Part shown: piece by piece, positions 25,910 to 35,202 of the stretch | Layout of the letters: every line of letters starts with the position of its first letter | How positions within the stretch are numbered: the stretch's first letter is position 1 | NCBI GenBank assembly: GCA_965227905.1 | Contig: OZ245780.1 | Location: 4,154,001-4,218,000, forward strand | Direction: 5' to 3' | DNA: 64,000 nt | Origin: CBDDHT01 sp965227905 | GTDB taxonomy: Bacteria > Pseudomonadota > Alphaproteobacteria > Rhizobiales > Methyloligellaceae | Notes under the pieces: model-generated | Databases searched by the model: none | The model's input: the letters and a program-made list of their open reading frames with translations, nothing else | What the model was told of the DNA's origin: nothing | Program-made: the position numbers and the translations under genes

Positions 25910-26025
25910 CGGCCGGTCAGGCCGCCCCCGCGGAGGCCCGCGCGTCAGCGCGGATTAGCCGTGAGCGAAACAAACCTAGATCTCAAACCACGGCACGATC
26001 CCACCGGACCGCACCAACAACACGC
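25910..26025 (-). repeat. Intergenic repeat element, inverted partial copy 3
   Basis: Reverse complement of the left half of the repeat: GGCCTCCGCGGGGGCGG, GGCTAATCC..., TTTGTTTCGCTCACGGC, and a degenerate GTTGGTGCGGTCCGGTGG end. With copies 1 and 2 it could fold into a long cruciform or RNA stem. No open frame in the 792-bp gap (25432-26223) looks real. Confidence 0.65.
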
Positions 26026-26223
26026 CACCATCCCACCGTAACTCATCACCACACGGTGCCAAGGCCAGCCAAGCAACCCGCGCAGACGAGCCATGCCCCT
26101 CCGTACTTTGGCCAAATCCCCCCCGCTGCTATAACCCCACCAAATCAACAACAATGGACCCGCCCCTTGGTCGCCCTTTCCGATCCACCGCCACAAGCCG
26201 CCTGGAAGAAACAAGTCCCGGCC

Positions 26224-27387
26224 ATGCTTGTCGGTGCCGGTCACGGCGGTACACATTGGATTCTGGCGACCTTCTATATTCTGCTGCCCTTTCTCTCCAA
26301 GGAACTCGGATTGAGCTACGCGGCAGCCGGCGCCCTCGTCACGCTCTTTCATGCCTCGTCCCTCACAGCCAATGTCGCAAGCGGTGCCGTTGTCGACATT
26401 GCCGGGCGCCGCGTGGTGATCCAGGCACTTTCTCTTGTGATCGGGGCGTCAGCACTGATTGCCGTTGGCTTCAGCACAGGGCTTGTCGGCATCGCCGTCG
26501 CCGTGATCTTCATCGGTCTGACAAACAATCTCTGGCATCCGGCCGCGATCTCTTATCTTTCGCGGGCCTATCCACAGGCCCGAGGATTGGCGCTCTCGAT
26601 CCACACACTCGGCGCAACCTTCGGCGATCTACTGGCACCCCTTGCCGCCGGCGGACTATTGCTTGCCTTCTCTTGGCGAACCGTTGCACCGATCAGCGCC
26701 CTGCCCGTCTTCCTGGTCGCAGCACTGCTGCTCGTCATCCTGCGCGAACGCCCGTCAGAAAATGGAGATGACCGCATCACCGGCGGCGCAAGGACCTATT
26801 TCACCGGACTGGTCGGCCTGCTTCGCGACAAGGCACTGATTGGCCTGTGCGTCATGTCAGGATTTCGATCTATGACACAGAACGGCGTTCTGGTCTTTCT
26901 GCCGCTCTATCTGGTCGGCGTCCTTGAAGTCAGCCCGTTCGTGCTTGGCCTCGTGATGATGACCTTGCAGATCGGCGGGATCATTGCCGGGCCGGTTGCC
27001 GGCACTTTGTCAGACCGGATGGGCCGACAACCCGTCGCGCTTGCTGGCCTCGCCGCAACCTCTTTGGCCGTATTGAGCTTCGCCTTCGTCGAGGCAATCG
27101 TTCCCTTCGTTGTCCTCGTTTTCGTTCTTGGGTTTGCACTTTTCTCGATCAGACCTGTGATCCATAGCTGGACGATGGATATTACCGAGGATCACATGGC
27201 CGGTACGGCAGTGAGTGTCCTGTTCGGGATCCAATCCGCCTTCACACTTGTCATTCCCGTACTCGGCGGCCTCATTGCTGACCATTGGGGACTGCAAACG
27301 GTCTTCTACCTTCTCACAGCGACTGTCGCGATCGCCACGGCGATTGCATGCGTTCTTCCAGAGGCCAAACCGCGCGGCAGCTCTTGA
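26224..27387 (+). CDS. MFS transporter (exporter-type, 12 TM)
   Basis: About 387 aa from ATG 26224, which places the first TM helix (MLVGAGHGGTHWILATFYIL) at the N-terminus. The frame stays open up to 26056, but those codons are proline-rich and adjoin the repeat nest, so they are probably non-coding. About 12 hydrophobic helices are seen; the loop 2-3 MFS motif is present as GAVVDIAGRR, with a second-half equivalent GTLSDRMGRQP. The family resembles fosmidomycin-resistance/sugar-efflux MFS proteins (HGGTHW near the start). Substrate is unknown. Its 3' end is 152 bp from the second tctC. Confidence 0.82.
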   Translation: MLVGAGHGGTHWILATFYILLPFLSKELGLSYAAAGALVTLFHASSLTANVASGAVVDIAGRRVVIQALSLVIGASALIAVGFSTGLVGIAVAVIFIGLTNNLWHPAAISYLSRAYPQARGLALSIHTLGATFGDLLAPLAAGGLLLAFSWRTVAPISALPVFLVAALLLVILRERPSENGDDRITGGARTYFTGLVGLLRDKALIGLCVMSGFRSMTQNGVLVFLPLYLVGVLEVSPFVLGLVMMTLQIGGIIAGPVAGTLSDRMGRQPVALAGLAATSLAVLSFAFVEAIVPFVVLVFVLGFALFSIRPVIHSWTMDITEDHMAGTAVSVLFGIQSAFTLVIPVLGGLIADHWGLQTVFYLLTATVAIATAIACVLPEAKPRGSS

Positions 27388-27539
27388 CGAGATGAGACTA
27401 TCCGCACACTGATTTTGCTGCTTTTTCGAGCAACGCCGCAAAACTGTTTCGCCGCACGCCTCAACCTGCTTATCTTGCATCATGCTACAAGTGCATAAGG
27501 GCCGAAGGCTCGAAAAAGTAGGAACATTCGGAGGATGGA

Positions 27540-28511
27540 ATGCGTAAATCCCTAGCCGCTGTCGGCGGCGTGCTCGCTCTCTCGCTGACGGCCGTTACGC
27601 CGACGGCTCCAGCCCATGCGGCTGACATCGCCTGTGATACCGCAAAACTCATCGTGCCCTGGAAGGCCGGTGGCGGCACCCATGTGATCTTCTCGATCTT
27701 CGAGAAGACCATTCAGAATCTCGATGTAAAACCGAAGATCAAGGTCGTGACCATCCCTGGCCAAGGCGGCAACAAGGGCGCCAAAGAAGCGCAGAAAGCA
27801 AAAGCCGACGGCTGCACGCTTTTCGCGATCCACCAGAGTGCCATCACCAGCTACCTGAATGGCCGCGTCAAATTCAGCTTTGAGGCTTTCGATACAGTCG
27901 CATTGCTCACATCGACGCCGGACATCGTCGGTGCTGCAGGCAATGCACCGTGGAACACACTCGGCGATCTCAAAAAAGCCGCCAAGGCCGCCCCGGGCAC
28001 GCTCCTGACCGGTGCCACCTTCGGCTCGACCAGCCAGTTCATGTGGTTGCTCATGGAAGAGATGACCGGCATGAAGTTCAAATATGTGCCGTTCGACGGG
28101 ACCCGCCAGCGCATGACGGCGTTGCTCTCCAATGCCATTCAACTCGGCACACTGAACGTTGCGTCTGGACGCAAATATCTCGAGTCCGGCGAACTCAAAG
28201 CCTATGGCATTGCGGCGGAAAAACGCTCCAAGCATCTCCCGAACCTGCCGACCCTCAAAGAGCAAGGTGTGGATCTGATCTATGCGCTGAAACGTGGCAT
28301 CGTCGCACCCAAGGGAACGCCGAAGGCCGTCATCGACCATTGGGCAGAGATCTTCAAGAAAGCCGCTGCGGATCCTGAACTCAGGAAGCAGATGGATGCC
28401 AAGGGCACCGATGTGGAATGGGTTGGGCCTGCGGACTATCGCAAGTGGGCTGAGACAACCTTCGAAGACCACAAGAAGGTCGCGATCAAGATCGGCATGT
28501 ACAAGCAATAG
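27540..28511 (+). CDS. tctC: TctC-family periplasmic solute-binding protein (TTT system 2)
   Basis: 323 aa. Signal peptide MRKSLAAVGGVLALSLTAVT with cleavage near AHA-AD; GGAGG lies 5 nt before the ATG. Mature signatures: LIVPWKAGGGTHVIFSI, VTIPGQGGNKGAKEA, and FKYVPFDGTRQRMTALLSN. It differs from the first TctC (small region of N-terminal similarity only), so the ligand probably differs. It is first gene of a tctCBA set with a hairpin before tctB. No catabolic enzyme is adjacent, so the ligand cannot be guessed. Confidence 0.88.
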   Translation: MRKSLAAVGGVLALSLTAVTPTAPAHAADIACDTAKLIVPWKAGGGTHVIFSIFEKTIQNLDVKPKIKVVTIPGQGGNKGAKEAQKAKADGCTLFAIHQSAITSYLNGRVKFSFEAFDTVALLTSTPDIVGAAGNAPWNTLGDLKKAAKAAPGTLLTGATFGSTSQFMWLLMEEMTGMKFKYVPFDGTRQRMTALLSNAIQLGTLNVASGRKYLESGELKAYGIAAEKRSKHLPNLPTLKEQGVDLIYALKRGIVAPKGTPKAVIDHWAEIFKKAAADPELRKQMDAKGTDVEWVGPADYRKWAETTFEDHKKVAIKIGMYKQ

Positions 28512-28540
28512 CCGAACGATCCGATTCATGAGCTAAGGCG

Positions 28541-28569
28541 GGGCGGCGCGATCCGATCGCCCGTCCCGT
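28541..28569 (+). terminator. Intercistronic hairpin between tctC and tctB
   Basis: A GC-rich stem (GGGGCGGCGCGATC against GATCGCCCGTCCC, with mismatches) lies 30-58 bp after the tctC stop and has no T-tract. Such stems often stabilise binding-protein mRNA relative to permease mRNA. Confidence 0.45.
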
Positions 28570-28608
28570 CCATTATTGGCGCCTCATAGGGCGTCAAGGG
28601 GGGGAACC

Positions 28609-29127
28609 ATGCAGCGTGTGACCAGCGATGTCGTGATCGCCATTGGACTGCTTGTCTTCTGCGGCGTGTTTTTCTGGGCAAGCTTCGATATTCGCGAGCC
28701 CGACTATGGTACGTTGGCGCCCTCGGCCTGGCCGCGCGCGATCCTCGGAATTTTGTCGTTTCTATCGCTCATTTATTTGGTGCAATCGTTGCGCAACGCA
28801 CCGGATGTCAAAGCCGCTGCCGCAGCAACAGACCAGGACGACACGCCTCGTTCCGGCGGTCTCATCGGTTGGCTCGCGCACTGGCGCAATGTCATTGCCT
28901 GTTTTGTTTTGTTCTTCGCGTATCTGGCCACCCTGCCCATTCTCGGCATGTTGATTGGCGGCATTCTTTTCGTCTTCCTGTTACTGACGATACTCGGCGG
29001 CTGGTCGCTCAAAAACCTCCTGCTGCATGCGCTCATCGCCTGCGTTTCGATCGGTGCAATGTGGAGCCTTTTCACATTCGGCCTCGGCGTGCTTCTGCCC
29101 CAAGGCATAATCTTCAACCCATTCTGA
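28609..29127 (+). CDS. tctB: TctB-family small membrane subunit (TTT system 2)
   Basis: 172 aa from ATG 28609 after GGGGGGAACC; an in-frame start 33 bp earlier has no ribosome binding site. There are four predicted TM helices: about 6-24, 41-60, about 95-120 and 125-165. It has TctB order and the LAPSAWPRAI loop after the first helix. It is followed 10 bp later by tctA. Confidence 0.84.
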   Translation: MQRVTSDVVIAIGLLVFCGVFFWASFDIREPDYGTLAPSAWPRAILGILSFLSLIYLVQSLRNAPDVKAAAAATDQDDTPRSGGLIGWLAHWRNVIACFVLFFAYLATLPILGMLIGGILFVFLLLTILGGWSLKNLLLHALIACVSIGAMWSLFTFGLGVLLPQGIIFNPF

Positions 29128-29137
29128 GGCCGATCCC

Positions 29138-30781
29138 GTGATATTCGAAAACGTCATTGCAGCATTCGGCGAGATCGCCACCGCCAAAACGCTTCTGTTG
29201 ATGCTGATTGGCGTTGCCGGTGGACTGGTCGCAGGGGCCATTCCCGGCTTCACCATTGCCATGGCTGTGGTACTGACCCTGCCCTTCACATTCGGTATGC
29301 CGGCTTCGCAAGGTCTGGCGACCATGGTCAGTGTCCTGGTCGGCGGTCTTTCGGGCGGTCTCATGGCCGGCATTCTGACCGGTATTCCGGGCACGCCATC
29401 ATCGGTCGCAACGACATTCGACGGCTTTCCCATGGCGCGAAAAGGCAAGCCTGCCCTTGCACTCGGTCTCGGCGTCTGGTCGTCCTTTTTCGGCGGCATC
29501 ATCAGCGCCATCCTGCTGGTGACGTTTGCCCCGCAGCTCGCGCGCATCGGACTGGAGTTCAATCCCTGGGACTACTTCATGCTTGTGATGTTCGCCCTGA
29601 CCATCACCGCAAGCCTTGCCGGCGAGAACATGATCAAAGGCCTTATTGCCGGAGCGCTCGGCTTGCTGATACGCACCGTCGGCGAAGACGAAGCCATCGG
29701 CATGGCGCGTTTCAATTTCGGTACCGACTCCCTGCTACAGGGCTTTGACTTTATCGCCGTTCTGATCGGGCTCTTCGCTTTCAGTCAGCTCTTGAGCGAC
29801 GTGCGCAATCCGGCCACGGCACGAAAATCCCTGATGGAGCGGGGCACGATACAAGCGCGGATCGAGCACATCCAAGCCATCAAACAGATTGCAAGGCACT
29901 GGACCGTTGTCATCCGCTCAGCATTCATCGGCACCTTCACCGGGATCCTTCCGGGCGCCGGCGGGTCGATCGCCAATATTCTCGCCTACGACCAGGCGAA
30001 GAAAGCCTCAAAGACCCCCGAGAAGTTCGGCAAGGGAACGCCCGAAGGCATCATTGCGCCGGAGAGCTCAAACAATGCGGTCGAAGGCGGCGCCCTGATC
30101 ACCATGATGGCACTCGGTATTCCGGGCGATGTCACTACAGCGGTCATGCTTGGCGCACTGCTCATCCACGACGTCGTTCCAAGCCCCACTTTCATCAGCG
30201 AGGAACCTGTTCTCGCCTACTCGATCTTCATCGCCTTCTTCCTTGCCACCTTCATGATGGTGTTTCTGCAGTCGTTCATGCTGCGCGTCTTCGTACTCGT
30301 GACGCACGTGCGCATGTATATGATTGCCGCGGTGATCCTCGGGTTCTGCGGCATTGGCGTCTTCGCCATCAACAATGTGACGTTCGATGTCTGGACCTTG
30401 TTCTGGTTCGGCATCCTTGGATTCCTGATGCGCCAGTTCGGTTTCCCGCTGGCACCAATGATCCTGGGTGTCGTTCTCGGGAATATTGCAGAACTGAACC
30501 TGTCCCGGGCCATGGCGATCACAACCGATCTCAGCCCGTTCATCACCCGGCCGTGGTCCCTCTTCTTCCTGATCCTGGCGGTCTTTTCTGCATTCTTCCC
30601 GATGTATCAGAAGGAACGTGGCCAGAAGACATGGACCTTGTTCTATCCGGCATTGTTGTCACTGGCACTGTCTCTGCCCGTCTTCATGATGGGCGGCCTT
30701 GTGCGTCCGGTTCTTGCCGCATGTCTCATCGCATTTGGCCTGTTTCTTCTCTATCGGGCCAAACAGACACTGGCGGCATAA
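29138..30781 (+). CDS. tctA: TctA-family transporter permease (TTT system 2)
   Basis: 547-aa polytopic permease with a GTG start at 29138. Signatures: GVAGGLVAGAIPGFTIAMAV near residue 23, GILTGIPGTPSSVATTFDGF near 80, GTFTGILPGAGGSIANILAYD near 266, and MALGIPGDVTTAVMLGALL near 322. It is about 40 aa longer than the first TctA because of two extra C-terminal hydrophobic segments. It is convergent with the sensor kinase gene, with only 20 bp between stops, and no terminator was found in that space. Confidence 0.9.
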   Translation: MIFENVIAAFGEIATAKTLLLMLIGVAGGLVAGAIPGFTIAMAVVLTLPFTFGMPASQGLATMVSVLVGGLSGGLMAGILTGIPGTPSSVATTFDGFPMARKGKPALALGLGVWSSFFGGIISAILLVTFAPQLARIGLEFNPWDYFMLVMFALTITASLAGENMIKGLIAGALGLLIRTVGEDEAIGMARFNFGTDSLLQGFDFIAVLIGLFAFSQLLSDVRNPATARKSLMERGTIQARIEHIQAIKQIARHWTVVIRSAFIGTFTGILPGAGGSIANILAYDQAKKASKTPEKFGKGTPEGIIAPESSNNAVEGGALITMMALGIPGDVTTAVMLGALLIHDVVPSPTFISEEPVLAYSIFIAFFLATFMMVFLQSFMLRVFVLVTHVRMYMIAAVILGFCGIGVFAINNVTFDVWTLFWFGILGFLMRQFGFPLAPMILGVVLGNIAELNLSRAMAITTDLSPFITRPWSLFFLILAVFSAFFPMYQKERGQKTWTLFYPALLSLALSLPVFMMGGLVRPVLAACLIAFGLFLLYRAKQTLAA

Positions 30782-30801
30782 GGCAGAATTTTTGACTGGC
30801 T

Positions 30802-33000
30802 CTAAATGTAGGCGACTGCAGTGTCGCTATCATATTCGATATTGTCCGCGGCAAATTCGGATGTGATTTCATCCAGCACGCTACGCGGCTGCGGATCGCA
30901 TTCGTCGAGATCGAAATAGCAGGTCCATCCCAGGTCGGCAGCCTCTTCGATTTGAAAGACGCTTTCGTGGCGTTCGATCATCGATTTCGCAACACCGAAC
31001 GCCAATTCGGCGCCGCGAGCCATCGAGTCGGGCTCCTCTGGCGTCTCGCTGTTGTCCGATATCAACAGCTGAAGCTCGTCGGGAGCACTGGCGCCTTCGA
31101 CGACAAGCGCAATACGGATCTTCCCGTTTTCGCGCGACAGGCGTAGCACAGTCTCGGTACCCGGCGCCGAGGATCTGATCGCACTCGACAGGAGACGCGA
31201 TACCACACGCTGCATCCGGTCTTCGTCGACCTCGACTTTTGCATCCCCAACCGTTTCCTCGAGCCGCAAATCGACTTCCGATGCGTCCTCCAAAGACATC
31301 ACATGCTCGATCGCACGGTCCGCCAGATCGACAATCTCGATTTGTGTTTTGTTCAACGCCAACGCGCCCGACCGAATGGCATCCATTTCAAGAATGTCTG
31401 CAATCAGAGATTTCGTCGTATCGGCATCGCGATAGGCAACTTGCAACAGTGGCCCTGTCATTTCCGGGCTTGGTTGGCGTCCCTCCATGCCCGCCAGCCG
31501 TAACGCCTCTACAAGTGCCTCGAGAGGACCGTGGATTTCGTCGCTTATAAAGGACAGAACATCATCGGAAGAGTGGACGGGAGTTGCAGCCCCATCGACT
31601 TCCTCGTGAGTTGCCACCCAACTGCCATCGACGAGCGGCACCCGCGCTATTCGGATCGTTCGACCGTCACGGAGCGTTTGATAGCATGCCCCTTCATGCT
31701 CCCGATTGCCGCCCCAGTTGAGCCGTTCTTTCAGATAGTCGTTCGGGCTTTCACCCGCGAAAGCGCCTGCTTCCACGCGCGCGTGCAGAATCTCTTCGAG
31801 CGAGGTTCCCGGTTTCACCTTGTCGCTCGTCAAGCCATAGAGGCTCGCATAGCGATCGTTGCTGACCACGACCCGCTGGTCCTTGTCGAAGACGCAAAGA
31901 CCCTGCGCCATGTTCTGCAGCGCCGTTGCGAAATGTGCATTCTCAAGCTGCAAACGCTGTTCCAACTGTTGATGCGTTTCGTAACGGTTTGCGAGGTCCG
32001 CATGCGACTCGACCATTGTCTGCAAACGGTCGAGCACAGCATTGAATGCGGCGACCAGGTCGTTGAATTCAGCCGATCCCTTAGCAGAAATCCGCTGACG
32101 AAAATTGTCTGCCAAGCTGAATCTTGAGAGCTCGCCAGCGAAACGCCTGATCGGATTCGTCGTGAAATAGGCTGTTGCTACGGTGCCGCCGGTCAAAGCC
32201 AGTATCGCGAGTATTATCGCGACAGTGAGAGCCAGTTTCAGACTGTTCATAGCAGCAAATGCGACATGGGCCCGTTCAGCGACCGTCACCTGAATTCCCG
32301 AGTAACCCGGAACGGATGCGTGCGCCTGAATCCAACCATCACGTTCGGCTGTGCCGGCACGAAACGCTTCGGCAAAAACAGGATCGGACGTAAAAACGTC
32401 GCTCTGCGGTGTCGACACATGGGCTGCCTTCGCACCCGCAGAAAGCCCGAAGACATCAGCCATCATATTTTTGGGAAAGGAAACGACGATGGCGCCTTCA
32501 GGTTTGCCGTGATAGTCGACAGGAACAACAAATACGGCACCCTCCGCACCGAATTGCAGATATTCCTGGTCGCTTTCGATCACGCGCGACAACCAGATGG
32601 CATCGGCTTGATTTGGGGCATTCCAATTCGAGGCGATAACGCGGCCTTTGTGATCCGTAAACGCAATCCGCCCTCCCGGACCGAGGCCTGCCACCTGCAT
32701 CTGATTGAAAAACAACGGGAGGTATGCCTGGCGCGCTTCAACGTCTACCAATCCGTTGATAACCAGTTCATTCGACGCAATGCTCCGAACCGACCGGAGA
32801 ATTGCGGTCAAACTCGCGCCGACGGCCTGCGCACCGTATCGCGCATCATTCATCATGTTCGCATGTGTTTGGCGCATGATCGTCGTCTCAACGATCCGAC
32901 TCGTTGCCATTCCGATGCCAAGCATGACAAGAATTGTGAGCGGCAACACGCGCACAATGGCGCGCGACAGAAGGCCGGATGGCAACAGACGATCGATCAT
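30802..33000 (-). CDS. Membrane sensor protein with CACHE-like, HAMP, PAS and degenerate histidine kinase domains
   Basis: 732 aa. TM1 at about 14-36; a periplasmic sensor region at 40-250 with CACHE-like features (RIAFTDHKGRVIASNWN); TM2 at about 254-278; HAMP at 280-335; a coiled segment; a PAS_7-like domain at about 350-465 (ALQNMAQGLCVFDKDQRVVV). The last third resembles a histidine kinase: FISDEIHGPLEAL keeps a histidine (H490) in the H-box position. The ATPase part has no clear N-box asparagine (RVVSRLLSSAIRSS) and I see no GxGxG lid, so autophosphorylation is doubtful. It overlaps the upstream periplasmic binding protein gene by 4 bp. No response regulator is nearby. It may be a pseudokinase or signal through a distant partner. 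Confidence 0.8.
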   Translation of the reverse strand: MIDRLLPSGLLSRAIVRVLPLTILVMLGIGMATSRIVETTIMRQTHANMMNDARYGAQAVGASLTAILRSVRSIASNELVINGLVDVEARQAYLPLFFNQMQVAGLGPGGRIAFTDHKGRVIASNWNAPNQADAIWLSRVIESDQEYLQFGAEGAVFVVPVDYHGKPEGAIVVSFPKNMMADVFGLSAGAKAAHVSTPQSDVFTSDPVFAEAFRAGTAERDGWIQAHASVPGYSGIQVTVAERAHVAFAAMNSLKLALTVAIILAILALTGGTVATAYFTTNPIRRFAGELSRFSLADNFRQRISAKGSAEFNDLVAAFNAVLDRLQTMVESHADLANRYETHQQLEQRLQLENAHFATALQNMAQGLCVFDKDQRVVVSNDRYASLYGLTSDKVKPGTSLEEILHARVEAGAFAGESPNDYLKERLNWGGNREHEGACYQTLRDGRTIRIARVPLVDGSWVATHEEVDGAATPVHSSDDVLSFISDEIHGPLEALVEALRLAGMEGRQPSPEMTGPLLQVAYRDADTTKSLIADILEMDAIRSGALALNKTQIEIVDLADRAIEHVMSLEDASEVDLRLEETVGDAKVEVDEDRMQRVVSRLLSSAIRSSAPGTETVLRLSRENGKIRIALVVEGASAPDELQLLISDNSETPEEPDSMARGAELAFGVAKSMIERHESVFQIEEAADLGWTCYFDLDECDPQPRSVLDEITSEFAADNIEYDSDTAVAYI

Positions 33001-34289
33001 TGAGATGCCAAATTGTCTTGCGGCACGATGATGCCTGATGTCGCAAAGCGGCTAAGATGAAAATCCGTCGCGTCCAATGCATCATGCCGTGTCGCGGTAA
33101 ATGGCGGGTCATAGGTTCGCACGAGACCATCATGACGCTTCACACGCTCTAGCGCATTTCGCACCTCTCCCCTGTCGAGCGTACCCGCCAACTCGATGGC
33201 GCGGCGCAGTATCTGCACCAGATCGTACGCATGTGCCGTTCCGACTGGAGAAACGATCTTGCCAACCGAACCACAAGCATGGAATTCGGCGCAATAACTG
33301 TCGACGACCTTTTGGTTCCTGTCAGGAGCATTCGGTGCGAAGAATGAATAGGTCTGCAGGAAGGTTAGATCGACAGCCTCGAAGGCAGCCGGATCCCAAT
33401 TGTAAATGTCGGCCCCGGTTATGCCCCAATGCGAGATGATCGGCACCCGCTTATGTGCAGGAAGCGCTGCCATGGCCTGAACGATCGCCAACCCTTCGCA
33501 CGCATTGGCAACCAACAAGATCGCGTCGGCGCCTGCCTCAAGCAATTGATTGAGCTCGTCGCCGATTTGCTTTTGGCTTGAATTGAACCATTTGACGCCT
33601 GCACTCCTGGCGCCATGCAACGGTAAGGCGCGCATGATTGCGCGGTGATTGGATCGTCCCCACCCCGTTCGCCAAAGCAGCAAGCCCGGTTTTCGGAAAC
33701 CCCGCCCGACCATCTTCTCAACGAGAAAGTTGCCAACCAGTTCGTCAGGGGCAGAAATCCTGAAGACGTAATTTGGCTCATACCCGTTTTTGACAATCGG
33801 AGTTCCCGCGGCCCAGGCCCCCAGATATGGGATACCGTGACGATGAATCGTCTCGAGCTGCGCCAGAGCGACCGGCGTATGCAGACCGCCGACCACGGCG
33901 ACCAGATCGCGGACCTTGGCAAAATCGTCCATATTGTCGATGCCGCGAGCCGGAACGCCCCGATGGTCCTTAACAACCAGCTCCAGCGGTCGGCCCAGAA
34001 CGCCGCCACTTTTATTGATTTCTGCAATCGCGAGCCTGACTCCACGCTCGATCGCGACACCTGCCTGCCCCATATGACCCGTCATCGCAGCGTCCAGGCC
34101 AATGCGGATACTGTCCTTGGAGACGGGTTTGGGATCAGATTCGCGAGGCGTTGTGAGGCGCCCTGTATCGCTGGATGACGCCATGGGGTGGGCAAACGCC
34201 GATGGAACGAGAATTACGCACAAAAGGCTGAGAAAGACGCTTCCCACGCGCCAAGAAGCTCCGACAATGTGCCGGTACTTTGAATTCAT
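32997..34289 (-). CDS. Periplasmic branched-chain-amino-acid-type binding protein (Peripla_BP_6) coupled to a sensor
   Basis: 430 aa. Signal peptide with an extended n-region, cleavage near AFA-HP. A type I periplasmic binding fold begins about residue 60: IRIGLDAAMTGHMGQAGVAI, INKSGGVLGRPLELVV, and VVGGLHTPVALAQLE, as in Liv/urea/amide binding proteins. No ABC permease or ATPase accompanies it. Instead its stop overlaps the start of a membrane sensor gene by 4 bp. The likely job is presenting a ligand to that sensor's periplasmic domain, as in LuxP-LuxQ or TorT-TorS (analogy, not homology shown). Residues about 35-57 form a Ser/Thr-rich linker. Confidence 0.82.
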   Translation of the reverse strand: MNSKYRHIVGASWRVGSVFLSLLCVILVPSAFAHPMASSSDTGRLTTPRESDPKPVSKDSIRIGLDAAMTGHMGQAGVAIERGVRLAIAEINKSGGVLGRPLELVVKDHRGVPARGIDNMDDFAKVRDLVAVVGGLHTPVALAQLETIHRHGIPYLGAWAAGTPIVKNGYEPNYVFRISAPDELVGNFLVEKMVGRGFRKPGLLLWRTGWGRSNHRAIMRALPLHGARSAGVKWFNSSQKQIGDELNQLLEAGADAILLVANACEGLAIVQAMAALPAHKRVPIISHWGITGADIYNWDPAAFEAVDLTFLQTYSFFAPNAPDRNQKVVDSYCAEFHACGSVGKIVSPVGTAHAYDLVQILRRAIELAGTLDRGEVRNALERVKRHDGLVRTYDPPFTATRHDALDATDFHLSRFATSGIIVPQDNLASQ

Positions 34290-34602
34290 AACACTCCCCC
34301 CAAACGCAAATCCGCCAATTTTTTGGCTGAACGATCAGCATTTTCGACTGCCTGCGTGTATCGCAGTCAGAATATCCCCCTAAGATTGCTGCAATTTATC
34401 AGACCAGTCATAACGTTCGGTTAGCGGGCTTCATTTGTTTCACATCCTTCCAAAATCCAGCATTTCCTGGGTCGAGCGGGACGACAGCAATGCTGCGGCG
34501 CGTCGACACAATGAGCATCGTTCGACTTGTCCACTGGGACGTGTTGCGGGAAAGATGTGGTCGTCGGACCTTAAAGATGCGGGCGAAGCTGAAGGAGTGA
34601 AA
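34290..34602. other. Divergent intergenic region, no gene seen
   Basis: About 313 bp between the leftward binding-protein/sensor operon and the rightward DUF3365 gene. An in-frame start at 34435 for the latter lacks a ribosome binding site. No clear operator was recognised. Confidence 0.4.
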
Positions 34603-35202
34603 ATGGGACGCGGTCGATTCTCTCTTACGTATGCTGTTCTCTGCATCACGCCAGTGCTGATCATATCCGGCCATGCCGTCGCTGAAACAACAGCAGAAAC
34701 CGAGCGTGCGGCTCAATCGCGGACGCTCGTGCAAGACTTCGCGAAGACCCTCAAGGGCGAGTTGGTAAAGGCGATGAAATCCGGCGGTCCGGCTGCTGCT
34801 GTCAGCGTCTGCCACGCCGCTGCGCCTGAAATTGCAGCGGCGAAGAGTGCTGCAACCGGTTGGCGCGTGGCACGGACCGCTTTGAAACTGCGAAATCCTG
34901 AGAATGCACCGGATGACTGGGAACGCGCTGCTCTTGAAGCGTTTCTTGCCAAAGCCGAACAAGGCGCCGATCTGTCGAAACTCGAACACTATGAAACGGT
35001 GTCGCAGGGCGGCAAGCGCATGTTTCGCTATATGAAGGCTATACCTGTGGGGAAACCCTGCCTCACCTGCCACGGACCTGCCGTCAAGCCTGAGCTGATT
35101 CAGTCAATAAAAGAGCACTATCCAGACGACAAGGCGACTGGATTTAAACTTGGCGAACTGCGAGGGGCATTCACAATCACTCAGCCCCTCGGGCGCGATT
35201 GA
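34603..35202 (+). CDS. Secreted DUF3365 (Tll0287-like) c-type heme protein
   Basis: 199 aa from ATG 34603 after GAAGGAG. Signal peptide about 1-28 (cleavage near AVA-ET). The mature part matches the Tll0287/DUF3365 pattern: a helix with VSVCHAAAPEIAA (C70-H71), WRVARTALKLRNPENAPDDWE, then heme-binding CLTCHG (C153, C156, H157) and GFKLGELRGAFTIT near the C-terminus. Members bind c-heme and are proposed redox or gas sensors in the periplasm. It lies across from the periplasmic binding-protein/sensor pair and overlaps the convergent LysR gene by 22 bp. Confidence 0.85.
   Translation: MGRGRFSLTYAVLCITPVLIISGHAVAETTAETERAAQSRTLVQDFAKTLKGELVKAMKSGGPAAAVSVCHAAAPEIAAAKSAATGWRVARTALKLRNPENAPDDWERAALEAFLAKAEQGADLSKLEHYETVSQGGKRMFRYMKAIPVGKPCLTCHGPAVKPELIQSIKEHYPDDKATGFKLGELRGAFTITQPLGRD

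Noticed and set aside
25451..26025. CRISPR array in the repeat-rich gap
   Set aside because: The repeats are long, few, partly inverted and without regular spacers; no cas genes are present.
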